From assembly GCF_000382285.1 (NCBI RefSeq), contig NZ_KB907950.1:1-35812 (forward strand): a stretch of DNA of 35,812 nucleotides. Direction: 5' to 3'. The DNA comes from Solimonas variicoloris DSM 15731 (GTDB lineage Bacteria > Pseudomonadota > Gammaproteobacteria > Nevskiales > Nevskiaceae). Positions 1 through 9,417 of the stretch are shown here, piece after piece. A program made the translations under genes and the position numbers. Below the pieces are notes generated by a model. That model was not told the DNA's origin. It was given only the letters and a program-made list of their open reading frames with translations, and ran no database searches. The stretch's first letter is position 1. Every line of letters begins with the position of its first letter.

Positions 1-172
1 CGAACAGATCCAGGCCTTCGATCGGGCGTCCCTGCCGGTCCTGACGGGCAAAGCACGGCGCCAGCGCCGATTCGATCTCGGCCCACGGCATGCGGGTTGC
101 CAATACCGCGAGCGGGTGACGCAGATCGATCATCGCATCCAGCCGGGCGCGGAAAAAGTCCGGGGTGGTCAT
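1..172 (-). CDS. IS5-family transposase, N-terminal 57 residues (partial)
   Basis: The protein begins MTTPDFFRARLDAMIDLRHP and continues with a segment containing MPWAEIE and QDRQGRP before leaving the window. This is the typical N-terminus of IS5-group DDE transposases, where the DFF..RLD..ID..HPL..LA..MPW pattern precedes the DUF772 domain. The start ATG at 172-170 is preceded by GGAG about 12 bases upstream. The catalytic DDE domain is not visible. It reads leftward out of the window. It is partial because of the window edge; nothing here shows that the gene itself is broken. Confidence 0.85.
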   Translation of the reverse strand, partial: MTTPDFFRARLDAMIDLRHPLAVLATRMPWAEIESALAPCFARQDRQGRPIEGLDLF

Positions 173-296
173 TGAAAACCTGCGCTCCAAATCTTCCAGA
201 AAGTGAATGCGATTGCACTGGAAACTGGAGGATTCGGCAAGGCCTCAAGGGTGCTCAGCCCGCGCCGGGTAAGGGGCGGGCGGGTTGTTCAGGGCC
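1..296 (-). mobile_element. IS5-type insertion sequence, 5' part, cut by the window edge
   Basis: This segment holds the start of an IS5-family transposase gene and its upstream region. The proposed outer end is at base 296. Read on the minus strand from there, the first nine bases are GGCCCTGAA. The IS fragment at the other end of the window begins GGTCCTGAA at 35577. Both are preceded by AGTC, so the terminal inverted repeat could be AGTCGGYCCTGAA. The element interrupts a TRIC-family gene. No target duplication can be tested, because the other end of this copy is outside the window. The IS identity rests on the transposase; the exact boundary is an inference. Confidence 0.75.
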
Positions 297-542
297 GACT
301 ACGTACAGCATCGTCAGCGGCGCGGCGACGAAGATCGCGATCAGATACGCCGGATCGGCGAACCAGAACACTGTGCGGTTCATCAGCAGATCGCGCAGCG
401 TGCCGCCGCCGATCGCGGTGACGGTGGCGATGACCACCACGCCGACCAGATCGAGCTGCTTGCGGCCGGCAGCAAGTGCGCCGGACACGGCGAACACGCC
501 GACGCCGGCGAAATCGAGGATGCGGACCAGGGACAGGCTCAT
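255..542 (-). pseudogene. TRIC/UPF0126-family membrane protein, truncated by the IS
   Basis: Ninety-five codons remain. Residues 1-82 match the first half of the trimeric intracellular cation channel family (UPF0126, YicG/YadS-like): a first helix with [12 protein letters not shown], a second helix with the family signature GGGTLRDLL at 45-53, and FWFADPAYL before a third helix. Family members are normally about 200 residues with a second repeat of the same fold. Here homology stops near V82, where the IS begins, and the frame then reads about 12 IS-derived codons to a TGA at 255-257. The product would lack its second half and is probably non-functional. The start ATG at 542 lies 41 bases after the benE stop, so it may once have been the last gene of a benE transcript. 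Confidence 0.8.
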
Positions 543-583
543 GGCGCGATTGTAACGGGCGCCATGCGCGTGCCGCGGGCCTT

Positions 584-1756
584 TCAGCGCTGCAGCAGGC
601 GGCGCGCGCCGAGCGCGGCGAAGCCGACGACCAGCCCCCAGAACGCCGAGCCGATGCCGAACAGACTGATGCCGGATGCGGTGGCGATGAACGTCAGCGC
701 CGCGGCTTCGCGCGCGTCGGCGATCGACAGCATGCTGTGCAGCGCGCCGGTCAGCGGTGCGAGCAGCGCCAGGCCGGCGATCGTCGCGATGGCGCCGGCC
801 GGCAGCGCCAGGAACAGCGCGACCAGCGGCACCGAGAACAGCGCCAGCACGCCGTACAGCGCGGCATAGACGAGGCCGACCTTCCAGCGCTGGCAGCGGT
901 CCGGATGAGCATCGTCGCCGGTGCAGATCGCCGCGGTGATCGCCGCCAGATTGACGCTGTGCGCGCCGAACGGCGCCAGCAGCAGCGAGGCGAGGCCGGT
1001 GACGAGCAGGATCGGCCGCGGTGGCGCGTCGAAGCCGGCGCTGCGCAGCACCGCGAAGCCGGGCAGGTTCTGCGCGGCCAGGGTGACGAGGAACAGCGGT
1101 ACGCCGAGGCCGATCAGCGTGCGCGGCTCGAAGTCCGGCCGCGTCGCCTGCAGCGCGCCGAGGTGCAGCGCGGTGGGCGCCGGCGGTGCATCGCCGTGGG
1201 CCAGCACCAGCACCACGACCGCGAGCAGCGCCAGCAGCAGCGCATAGGTCGGCAGGCGCTGACGCGCGCCGATGAACACCAGCAGCGCCGGCAGCGCCAG
1301 CCACATCTCGTGCTGCACGCTGCGGAACAGCGCGAGGCAGAACGGCAGCAGCACGCCGGCCAGCATCGCGCTGGCGAGCGGCGTCGGCATGCGCGCGGCG
1401 AGCCGGCCGAGCGCCGGCACCAGGCCCAGCAGGCTCATCAGCGCACCGGCCAGCGCAAACGCGCCGAGTGCGTCGGCGTAGCCGGCGACGGTGGCGCTGG
1501 CGACCAGCGCGGCGCCCGGCGTCGACCACGCGAGCACGATCGGCATGCGCAGCCGCCAGCTGAGCACGGCGCCGGCGAGGCCGATGCCGAGGCACAGCGC
1601 GGTGACGCTGGAGCCGATCTGCGCGCTCGTGCCGCCGAGCCGCTGGCCCATGCCGATGATGAGCGCGACGGTGCCGCCGAAGCCGACGATGGCGGCGATC
1701 AGCGCCGAGGTGACGGCCGACGCCGGCCAGGCCGAAGCGGATGGAGTGGCGGTCAT
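584..1756 (-). CDS. benE: BenE-family benzoate/proton symporter-like transporter
   Basis: A 390-residue, very hydrophobic protein with about 11-12 predicted membrane segments. Its order of motifs fits the BenE family: an early segment with [14 protein letters not shown], a half-way segment with [11 protein letters not shown], then [17 protein letters not shown] and an [20 protein letters not shown] segment. The last two are the most characteristic BenE stretches. BenE proteins import benzoate or related aromatic acids with protons, but no benzoate catabolic genes are nearby, so the substrate is open. ATG 1756 was chosen because homology begins soon after it. An in-frame GTG at 1798 would add 14 unlikely residues. 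No strong ribosome binding site is visible for either start. Confidence 0.85.
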   Translation of the reverse strand: MTATPSASAWPASAVTSALIAAIVGFGGTVALIIGMGQRLGGTSAQIGSSVTALCLGIGLAGAVLSWRLRMPIVLAWSTPGAALVASATVAGYADALGAFALAGALMSLLGLVPALGRLAARMPTPLASAMLAGVLLPFCLALFRSVQHEMWLALPALLVFIGARQRLPTYALLLALLAVVVLVLAHGDAPPAPTALHLGALQATRPDFEPRTLIGLGVPLFLVTLAAQNLPGFAVLRSAGFDAPPRPILLVTGLASLLLAPFGAHSVNLAAITAAICTGDDAHPDRCQRWKVGLVYAALYGVLALFSVPLVALFLALPAGAIATIAGLALLAPLTGALHSMLSIADAREAAALTFIATASGISLFGIGSAFWGLVVGFAALGARRLLQR

Positions 1757-1852
1757 GATGCAGAAGCAACGGATGGGGCGGGCCAGCCGGAAATTCACGC
1801 ACGCCCGGCGCGCTGCGGCGGTGCGCCGGTACCGTGCGGCACGGCGGCTACG

Positions 1853-2731
1853 TCAGCGCGGTGCGCCGCTGCCGGAATCCTGCGTCGCCGGCAGGCCGAG
1901 GTTCTTCCACAGTCGCAGCGTCGGCTCGGCCTGGTTCAGCGTGTAGAAGTGGATGCCCGGCGCGCCGTTCTTCAGCAGGGTCTCGCACAGGCGCGTGACG
2001 ACGTCGAGGCCGAAGTCGAGCAGCGCCGGCTTGTCGTCCTGCAGCGCTTCGAGCCGCAAGCGGATCCAGCGCGGGATCTCGGCGCCGCAGGCCGCCGAGA
2101 AGCGCATCAGCTGCGCGTAGTTGGTGATCGGCATGACGCCGGCGACGACCGGCACGCGCAGGTTCGCGCGCTCGCAGCGCGCGACGAAATCGAAGTACGC
2201 ATCGGCGTTGTAGAAATACTGCGTGACCGCGCCGTGCGCGCCGGCCTCGACCTTGCGCCTGAAGCTCTCGAAGTCCTGTACCGGATCACGGGCTTGCGGA
2301 TGCATCTCGGGGTACGCGGCGACTTCGAGCTGGAAGGCATCGCCGTGCGTCTCGCGGATGAAGGCGACGAGTTCGTTCGCGTAATGGAATTCGCCGGGCG
2401 CGCTGGCCGAGGTCGCGGTCGCCGGCAGGTCGCCGCGCAGCGCGACGATGCGGCGTACGCCGGCCGCCTGGTAGCGATCGAGCAGCGCCGCGATCTTGTC
2501 GCGCGTCGAGCCGACGCAGGTCAGGTGCGGCGCGGTTTCGATGCCGGTCTGCGCGACCACCTGGCAGACGGTGCCGTAGGTGCCGTCCTGATCGGAGCCG
2601 CCGGCGCCGTAGGTGACCGAGAAGAAGGCTGGCTGCAGTGCCGCCAGCCGCGCGACGGTCGCCGGCAGCTTGGCGCTGCCTTCGGGCGTGCGCGGCGGGA
2701 ACAGCTCGAACGAGAAGTGGATGGTGCTCAC
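1853..2731 (-). CDS. metF: 5,10-methylenetetrahydrofolate reductase
   Basis: MetF reduces methylene-THF to 5-methyl-THF with FAD and NADH, supplying the methyl group for methionine synthesis. The 292-residue length matches the single-domain bacterial enzyme (E. coli about 296). Visible hallmarks are FSFELFPPRT at 6-15, with the catalytic glutamate at position 9, SVTYGAGGS near 38-46, and a RGDLP motif in the FAD barrel. The start is a GTG at 2731, because homology begins at once and the next upstream codons run into the preceding gene. Only 14 bases separate it from the GNAT stop, so it is the third gene of the ahcY operon. Through that operon it should be under the SAH riboswitch, which links methyl supply to SAH level. 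Confidence 0.95.
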   Translation of the reverse strand: MSTIHFSFELFPPRTPEGSAKLPATVARLAALQPAFFSVTYGAGGSDQDGTYGTVCQVVAQTGIETAPHLTCVGSTRDKIAALLDRYQAAGVRRIVALRGDLPATATSASAPGEFHYANELVAFIRETHGDAFQLEVAAYPEMHPQARDPVQDFESFRRKVEAGAHGAVTQYFYNADAYFDFVARCERANLRVPVVAGVMPITNYAQLMRFSAACGAEIPRWIRLRLEALQDDKPALLDFGLDVVTRLCETLLKNGAPGIHFYTLNQAEPTLRLWKNLGLPATQDSGSGAPR

Positions 2732-2745
2732 GCCTGAATCCGGAT

Positions 2746-3177
2746 TCAGAACCGCTTCTGGTAGAAGTGCCGCGCGTGGCCGTCGTGGAAATCCGCGATC
2801 GTGCCGAAGCGCGTGTAGCCCAGGTGCTCGTAGAAATGCGGCGCCTGGAAGTCGAAGGTGTCGAGCCAAACGCCGTGGCTGCCGCGCTCGCGCGCCGCGT
2901 CTTCGGCCTGCGTCAGCAGCGCGCGACCGGCGCCGCAGCCGCGCAGTTCCGGGGCGACGACGAGGATGTCGACGTGCAGCCAGTGGCTGCGGAACTGGCC
3001 GAGCAGGCCGCCGGCGAGGCGGCCCTCGCTCGTCAGCGCGAGCTGCAACGCCGCCGCCGCCGGGCGGCCGAGATACGGCGCGTTGTGCGCGCGCAGCAGG
3101 TCGATGATCGCCTCCGCCGTCGCCGTGTCGGACGGCGGCAGCGGGGCGATCGACCAGTTCGCCGGATGCGCGCTCAC
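2746..3177 (-). CDS. GNAT-family N-acetyltransferase between ahcY and metF
   Basis: A 143-residue protein with a complete small GNAT fold. The acetyl-CoA loop is at 79-84 (RGCGAG), followed by a helix, a strand with VWLDTFDFQA, and FYEHLGYTRFG near 115-124, which is the usual C-terminal GNAT motif. The start is a GTG at 3177 placed 15 bases after the ahcY stop, and the stop lies 14 bases before metF. It is therefore almost certainly co-transcribed with both. The W-L-D-T-F-D-F-Q-A-P-x-F-Y pattern is shared with GNATs that acetylate small molecules, but I cannot name its substrate. Its position suggests a role linked to the methyl cycle, or simple insertion of an unrelated gene. Confidence 0.88.
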   Translation of the reverse strand: MSAHPANWSIAPLPPSDTATAEAIIDLLRAHNAPYLGRPAAAALQLALTSEGRLAGGLLGQFRSHWLHVDILVVAPELRGCGAGRALLTQAEDAARERGSHGVWLDTFDFQAPHFYEHLGYTRFGTIADFHDGHARHFYQKRF

Positions 3178-3192
3178 CTCAGTAACGCCCCA

Positions 3193-4632
<1,440 letters not shown>

Positions 4633-4663
4633 GCGTCGCTCCTGCTGCAGTCGGTCTGTTCGG

Positions 4664-4803
4664 AGGGCGCCGTTACGATGCCGTCGGCCCGCCGTCCGTG
4701 GACGGGGCGGCGGCACGGTATGCCGCACGAACGTGACCTGACGGTGTCCGCCGAGCCTGGTCCGGCCGCCGGTGGTGGCGCGGATCGCAGCGCCCCTCGG
4801 CGG
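4664..4803 (-). ncRNA. SAH riboswitch in the ahcY leader
   Basis: The minus-strand leader fits the known S-adenosylhomocysteine riboswitch. P1 is an exact 8-bp helix: CCGCCGAG (4803-4796) with CTCGGCGG (4755-4748). The invariant core GAGGGGCGCTGCGA follows the 5' strand, and CCAGG precedes the 3' strand. Downstream, AACGGCGCCC (4674-4665) carries GCGCCC, which can pair with GGGCGC (4795-4790) to make the expected pseudoknot. Between P1 and the pseudoknot strand lies an unusually long insert (about 73 bases) with hairpins such as GCGGCA-TACCG-TGCCGC. The pseudoknot strand ends about 20 bases before the ahcY Shine-Dalgarno. This class turns expression on when SAH is high. Confidence 0.93.
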
Positions 4804-4816
4804 GAACGCGGGCGGT

Positions 4817-4845
4817 AGTATATCCGCTTATCCGGATAAAGAGAT
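4817..4845 (-). promoter_or_regulatory. Likely ahcY promoter
   Basis: On the minus strand TATACT (4822-4817) is a good -10 hexamer, placed about 14 bases before the riboswitch P1 helix. A start near 4810 would give a transcript that begins just ahead of the aptamer. The -35 hexamer is poor (ATCTCT at 4845-4840 with a 17-base spacer), which suggests an activator or a weak promoter. The -10 overlaps the dyad at 4821-4838. Confidence 0.5.
4821..4838. promoter_or_regulatory. Dyad TATCCG-N6-CGGATA at the ahcY promoter (candidate operator)
   Basis: The perfect inverted repeat TATCCG (4821-4826) and CGGATA (4833-4838) overlaps the -10 hexamer of the ahcY promoter. It lies in the intergenic region shared with divergent ppc. 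An almost identical site lies before metK at 9210-9227. Outer bases also match: both read ATATCCG..TATCCG.ATA. In proteobacteria, methyl-cycle genes such as ahcY, metK, metE and metH are often controlled by SahR, an ArsR-type repressor that answers to SAH. I infer such a factor here. No regulator gene is in the window. Confidence 0.65.
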
Positions 4846-4903
4846 ATGTTCCGCCGGCTGCGCCGCTGCCGGTTTGTCACGCTGTTTGCTAGCGTCTTCG
4901 CCC

Positions 4904-7624
4904 ATGAGTACTCCAGATCCGCTTTCCGCCGCCGGTCGCCGTGATGCCGGCGCCGATTCCGCCCTGCGCGAGGACGTGCGCCGCCTCGGCGCCACCGTCG
5001 GCGAGATGCTCGCCGAGCAGCTTGGCGCCGGCTTTCTCGCCCGCGTCGAGACGCTGCGCACCGCGGCGATCGCGCGCCGCGAGCGCGGCGAGCCGGCCGG
5101 CATGCTGGCCGCGCAGCTCGGCGGGCTGCCGCTGTCGCTGGCCGAGTCGCTGACGCGCGCGTTCTCGACCTACTTCCAGGCCGTCAACATCGGCGAGCGC
5201 GTGCACCGCATCCGCCGCCGTCGCGACTATCAGCGCGGCAGCGACCGGCCGCAGCCCGACGGCCTGGTCGACGGCCTGCAGCAGATCAAGGACGCCGGCG
5301 TCGGCGCCGAGCAACTGCTCGACGCGCTCGCGAAGCTGGATGTCGAACCGGTCTTCACCGCGCATCCGACCGAAGCGGTGCGCCGCGCGCTGCTCGAAAA
5401 GGAGCAGGACATCGTGCGCTGCCTGATCCGCGGCTTCGATCCGGAGCGCACGCCGATCGAGGAGCGCCACGACTGGGAACGCCTGCGCATGGCGCTGACT
5501 GCCGGCTGGCAGACCAGCGAGACGGCACCGGTCAAGCCTTCGGTGCAGGACGAGTTCGAGCACGTCGGCTTCTACATCGGTGGCCCGCTGTATCAGGTGG
5601 TGCCGGTGCTCTATGAGTTGCTCGAGGACGCCGTACAGCAGGTCTACGGCATCCAGGTCGAGCTGCCGCGGCTGCTGCGCTTCGCGTCCTGGGTCGGCGG
5701 CGACATGGACGGCAATCCCAACGTCGGCGCCGAGACGATCGCGGCGACGCTGCGCGGCCAGCGCGAGATGATCCTCGAACGCTATACCGCCGAAGTTGCC
5801 GAACTGGCGAGCCTGCTGAGCCAGACCGAGCGGCGCGTGTCGGTGTCTCAGCCGCTGGCGCTGCGCATCGTCGACTATCGCGCGCGCCTGCCGCGCGCGG
5901 CGGCGACGATCCGTCCGCGCCATGCCGACATGCCGTACCGCGTGTTCTTCACGCTGGTGCGCGCGCGCCTGCGCGCGACGCTGCGCGACGACGGCGAGGC
6001 CTACGCCGACGCCGACGAATTCATTGCCGACATCCGCCTCGCTGCCGATTCGCTGCGCGCGAACAAGGGCGTGCATGCCGGCTGGTTCGCGGTACGCCGT
6101 CTGCTGTGGCGCGCGCGCACCTTCGGCTTCCATCTGGCGCGCCTGGACGTGCGCCAGGATTCGCGCGTGCACGCGCAGGCGCTCGCCGCGCTGCTCGGCG
6201 ATCCGCAGTGGGCGCAGCGCAGCGCCGCCGAGCAGGCCGCGCTGCTGCGGCCCTACGCCGGCCGCAGCGCGGTGTTCGGCGCGACGCCGGAGCCGGTCGC
6301 GCAGCGCACGCGCGCCGTGTTCGCGCAGCTCGCCGAGAGTCAGGAAATCTACGGCCGCGAGGCGACTGGCCTGTACATCATCAGCATGGCGCAGCGCCCG
6401 GCCGACGTGCTCGCGGTGCTGGCGCTGGCGCGCCACGGCGGTCTCGTCGACCCGCGCGGCGCCGTGCCGCTCGACGTCGCGCCGCTGTTCGAGACCGTCG
6501 ACGATCTGCAGAGCGGTCCGGCGACGCTGCGCGCGCTGTTTGCCGATCCGCTCTACCGCGCGCATCTGGCGGCGCGCGGCAACCGCCAGATCGTCATGCT
6601 CGGCTATTCGGACAGCGGCAAGGACGGCGGCACGGTGGCCTCGCGCTGGGGCCTGCAGCGCGCGCAGGTCGAACTGCTGGAAGTCGCGCACGGTGCCGGC
6701 GTGGCGCTGAGCTTCTTCCACGGCCGCGGCGGTTCGGCGAGCCGCGGTGGCGGTCGCATCTCGACGGCGCTCAACGCCAGTCCGCGCGGCTCGGTCGGCG
6801 GCGTGCTGCGCGTCACCGAGCAGGGCGAAGTGATTCATCGCAAATACGGAATTCGCGCACTGGCGCTGCGCGAACTGGAGCGCGCGGTGTCGGCGACGCT
6901 GCGCGCCACGCTCGTGCCGCGCGCGCCGGACGCGCGCGAGGCCGGCTGGAAGGAAACCGTCGCGCTCGTCGCGCAGGCCTCGCGCGGCGCCTATCGCGAG
7001 TTCGTCGACGCGCCGGGCTTCGTCGACTATTTCCGCACGGCGACGCCGATCGACGTCATCGAGCGCATGACGCTCGGCTCGCGGCCGTCGCGGCGCGGCA
7101 CCATGCAGGGCGTCGAGTCGCTGCGCGCGATTCCCTGGGTGTTCGCGTGGACCCAGTGCCGCGCGATCATCACCGGCTGGTACGGGCTCGGCACCGGACT
7201 CGAGCAGGCGGCGGCACGCTTCGGCGAGGCGCGGCTGCTGGAAATGGCGCGCGACTGGCCGTTCTTCAGCACGATGCTCGACGACGTCGACATGGTGCTC
7301 GCCAAGTGCGACCTCGACGTCGCCGAGCAGTACTCGCGCCTCGCCGGCGCCCTGCACGAGCCGTTCTTCGCGCGCGTGCGCGGCGAGTTCGAGCGCACCG
7401 TGCACTGGGTGCTGCGCATCAAGCAGGCCGAGCGCCTGCTCGCCGGCGACGCGCGCCTCGCGCAGTCGATCCGCCTGCGCAATCCCTATGTCGATCCGAT
7501 CAACCTGCTGCAGGTCGATCTGCTCGCGCGCTGGCGAGAGAGCGGCGCGGAGGACGAGGAGTTGCTGCGTGCGCTGGTGGCGACGGTCAACGGCGTCGCG
7601 CAGGGCCTGCAGAACACGGGGTGA
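4904..7624 (+). CDS. ppc: Phosphoenolpyruvate carboxylase
   Basis: Ppc adds bicarbonate to phosphoenolpyruvate to make oxaloacetate, refilling the TCA cycle. The 906-residue protein has the full set of signatures: [11 protein letters not shown] with catalytic His154, [10 protein letters not shown] near 264, the [10 protein letters not shown] loop at about 567-576, [14 protein letters not shown] soon after, and the invariant C-terminus QNTG. ATG 4904 was chosen because the conserved N-terminal helix region follows it. The longer frame from 4772 would encode the riboswitch and operator DNA. No clear Shine-Dalgarno is visible at 4904. It is divergent from ahcY across a 271-base gap and is followed by the 121-bp repeats and a bidirectional terminator. 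Confidence 0.97.
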   Translation: MSTPDPLSAAGRRDAGADSALREDVRRLGATVGEMLAEQLGAGFLARVETLRTAAIARRERGEPAGMLAAQLGGLPLSLAESLTRAFSTYFQAVNIGERVHRIRRRRDYQRGSDRPQPDGLVDGLQQIKDAGVGAEQLLDALAKLDVEPVFTAHPTEAVRRALLEKEQDIVRCLIRGFDPERTPIEERHDWERLRMALTAGWQTSETAPVKPSVQDEFEHVGFYIGGPLYQVVPVLYELLEDAVQQVYGIQVELPRLLRFASWVGGDMDGNPNVGAETIAATLRGQREMILERYTAEVAELASLLSQTERRVSVSQPLALRIVDYRARLPRAAATIRPRHADMPYRVFFTLVRARLRATLRDDGEAYADADEFIADIRLAADSLRANKGVHAGWFAVRRLLWRARTFGFHLARLDVRQDSRVHAQALAALLGDPQWAQRSAAEQAALLRPYAGRSAVFGATPEPVAQRTRAVFAQLAESQEIYGREATGLYIISMAQRPADVLAVLALARHGGLVDPRGAVPLDVAPLFETVDDLQSGPATLRALFADPLYRAHLAARGNRQIVMLGYSDSGKDGGTVASRWGLQRAQVELLEVAHGAGVALSFFHGRGGSASRGGGRISTALNASPRGSVGGVLRVTEQGEVIHRKYGIRALALRELERAVSATLRATLVPRAPDAREAGWKETVALVAQASRGAYREFVDAPGFVDYFRTATPIDVIERMTLGSRPSRRGTMQGVESLRAIPWVFAWTQCRAIITGWYGLGTGLEQAAARFGEARLLEMARDWPFFSTMLDDVDMVLAKCDLDVAEQYSRLAGALHEPFFARVRGEFERTVHWVLRIKQAERLLAGDARLAQSIRLRNPYVDPINLLQVDLLARWRESGAEDEELLRALVATVNGVAQGLQNTG

Positions 7625-7630
7625 GCCGAC

Positions 7631-7914
7631 GCGCTTGCGAAGCGAAGCTTCGCGCGGCGGCGAACGCCCGGCCAGGGATGGCCGGGCCGGGGCATGATCG
7701 AGCGACGAAGTCCCGCCACGGATGGCCGCTGCGAGCTTGTTTTGGGTTGCGGCGCTTGCGAAGCGAAGCTTCGCGCGGCGGCGAACGCCCGGCCAGGGAT
7801 GGCCGGGCCGGGGCATGATCGAGCGATGAAGTCCCGCCACGGATGGCCGCTGCGAGCTTGTTTGGGGCTGCGGCGCTTGCGAAGCGAAGCTTCGCGCGGC
7901 GGCGAATGCCCGGC
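7631..7914 (+). repeat. Tandem 121-bp intergenic repeat, two full copies and one partial
   Basis: The copies start at 7631, 7752 and 7873, so the period is exactly 121 bases. Copies 1 and 2 differ at only a few positions, for example cgacgaag against cgatgaag. Copy 3 stops diverging-free after about 42 bases, near 7914. Each unit contains the perfect 12-base palindrome GCGAAGCTTCGC and a hairpin CCCGGCC-AGGGAT-GGCCGGG. The array fills the gap between convergent ppc and metK. No gene is supported in it, although it is open in several frames. It looks like a REP- or MITE-like intergenic element that has duplicated in tandem. Confidence 0.9.
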
Positions 7915-7926
7915 GCGCATCCCAAC

Positions 7927-7953
7927 AAAAAGGCCGCCCTGCGGCGGCCTTTT
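7927..7953. terminator. Bidirectional terminator between ppc and metK
   Basis: An 8-bp perfect stem AGGCCGCC / GGCGGCCT (7931-7938 with 7943-7950) has a CTGC loop. It is flanked by a T-run on the plus strand (7950-7953) and five A's at 7927-7931, which give a T-run on the minus strand. It can end both the ppc and the metK transcripts. Confidence 0.9.
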
Positions 7954-7973
7954 CGATCCTGCGATGCGGCGCC

Positions 7974-9176
7974 TTACTTCAGCTTCTTGGCGTCTTCCTT
8001 CAGCGCTTCGGCGCGGTCGGTCTTCTCCCAGGAGAAGGCCGTCGCCGTCGTGCCGTCGGCCAGCTTGACCTGGTACGGCTTGCGGCCGAAGTGGCCGTAG
8101 GCGGCGGTCGGCTGGTAGATCGGGTGCACGAGGTCGAGCATCTTGGTGATGCCGTACGGGCGCAGGTCGAAGTGCTTGCGGACCAGCTTTTCGAGCGAGA
8201 CGTCGCTGATCTTGCCGGTGCCGAAGGTGGTGACCATGATCGAGGTCGGCTCGGCGACGCCGATCGCATAGCTGACCTGCACCTCGCACTTCGAGGCGAG
8301 GCCGGCGGCGACGATGTTCTTCGCCACGTAGCGCGCCGCGTAGGCGGCCGAGCGGTCGACCTTCGACGGGTCCTTGCCAGAGAACGCGCCGCCGCCGTGA
8401 CGGGCCCAGCCGCCGTAGCTGTCGACGATGATCTTGCGGCCGGTGAGGCCGCAGTCGCCGACCGGGCCGCCGATCACGAAGTTGCCGGTCGGGTTGATGT
8501 GGAACTTGGTGTTCTTGCTGATCCACTTGGCCGGCAGCACCGGCTTGAGGATCTCTTCCATCACCGCTTCGCGCAGCGTCTTCAGCTTGACGTCCGGATC
8601 GTGCTGGGTCGACAGCACGACCGCGTCGAGGCCGACCGCGACGCCGTCCTGGTAGCGCAGCGTGACCTGGCTCTTGGCGTCCGGGCGCAGCCACGGCAGC
8701 GGCGACTTCTTCGCTTTGCGCACCTTCGACTGCTGCTCGACGATGCGGTGCGAGTAGTAGATCGGCGCCGGCATCAGTTCCTTGGTCTCGTCGCAGGCGT
8801 AGCCGAACATCAGGCCCTGGTCGCCAGCGCCCTGTTCTTCCGGCTTCTTGCGGTCGACGCCCATGGCGATGTCGGGCGACTGCTTGCCGATCAGGTTCAG
8901 CACGCCGCAGGTCGCGCCGTCGAAGCCGACCGCCGACGAGGTGTAGCCGATGTCGGTGATGACCTTGCGCACCAGCGCTTCGAGGTCGACCCAGGCGCTG
9001 GTCGTGATCTCGCCGGCGACGATCGCCACGCCGGTCTTGACCAGCGTTTCGCAGGCGACGCGCGCCTTCTTGTCCTGCATGAGGATCGCGTCGAGGACCG
9101 CGTCCGAGATCTGGTCGGCGACCTTGTCGGGATGACCTTCGGAAACGGATTCGGACGTGAACAGGTATTCGGACAT
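7974..9176 (-). CDS. metK: S-adenosylmethionine synthetase
   Basis: MetK makes S-adenosylmethionine from methionine and ATP. The 400-residue protein carries the ATP-binding GHPDK at 14-18, the [12 protein letters not shown] signature at 116-127, and the phosphate-binding GGGAFSGKD at 261-269. ATG 9176 is preceded by GAGGAA ten bases upstream. It is transcribed away from the DUF6351-like gene and towards ppc, with a terminator 20 bases after its stop. A dyad almost the same as that of ahcY lies about 34-51 bases before the start, so the two SAM-cycle genes are probably co-regulated. No SAM riboswitch is seen in its short leader. Confidence 0.97.
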   Translation of the reverse strand: MSEYLFTSESVSEGHPDKVADQISDAVLDAILMQDKKARVACETLVKTGVAIVAGEITTSAWVDLEALVRKVITDIGYTSSAVGFDGATCGVLNLIGKQSPDIAMGVDRKKPEEQGAGDQGLMFGYACDETKELMPAPIYYSHRIVEQQSKVRKAKKSPLPWLRPDAKSQVTLRYQDGVAVGLDAVVLSTQHDPDVKLKTLREAVMEEILKPVLPAKWISKNTKFHINPTGNFVIGGPVGDCGLTGRKIIVDSYGGWARHGGGAFSGKDPSKVDRSAAYAARYVAKNIVAAGLASKCEVQVSYAIGVAEPTSIMVTTFGTGKISDVSLEKLVRKHFDLRPYGITKMLDLVHPIYQPTAAYGHFGRKPYQVKLADGTTATAFSWEKTDRAEALKEDAKKLK

Positions 9177-9209
9177 CGATGGAATTCCTCGGGGAGTCGG
9201 CAATCTGCC

Positions 9210-9227
9210 TATACGGATAGACGGATA
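9210..9227. promoter_or_regulatory. Dyad at the metK promoter, sister of the ahcY site
   Basis: On the minus strand it reads TATCCG-TCTATC-CGTATA, differing from a perfect dyad by one base. Aligned with the ahcY site it shares ATATCCG..TATCCG.ATA. A possible -10 (TATAGG, 9213-9208) overlaps the promoter-distal half-site, just as TATACT does at ahcY. The same placement in two SAM-cycle promoters supports a true repressor site. Confidence 0.65.
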
Positions 9228-9417
9228 TTCTAGGGCAGTGGGTCGGGGGCGCATAGGGGGAGCCTCCCGTGGCGATCGTCGGCGGCGCCGATGAAGGCCT
9301 CGTGACGCCCGCGAATAGGAAATCCGTCCCATGCCGGTGCCGTCGCCGCGGCCGGCGACTACGATGGTCCCGTCCGCCCACAGAGACGGACCACGAAAAG
9401 ACGACGGGGGAGAGGAC

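Noticed and set aside
255-1802. One 515-codon minus-strand protein covering the TRIC fragment and benE
   Set aside because: The upstream part is a wrong-frame reading of benE. Only the last 95 codons match a protein family.
4772-4903. An N-terminal extension of ppc from an upstream GTG
   Set aside because: It would translate the riboswitch P1 region and the operator. The conserved protein starts at 4904.
4889-7840. A 983-codon minus-strand frame opposite ppc
   Set aside because: Low-complexity Arg/Ala/Gln translation antisense to an intact ppc. It also covers the repeat array.
7631-7914. A CRISPR array
   Set aside because: Units are 121 bases and directly adjoining, with no variable spacers and no cas genes.
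9177-9417. A SAM riboswitch before metK
   Set aside because: The leader is only about 30 bases from the predicted -10 and has no aptamer-like pairing. The dyad explains the region better.
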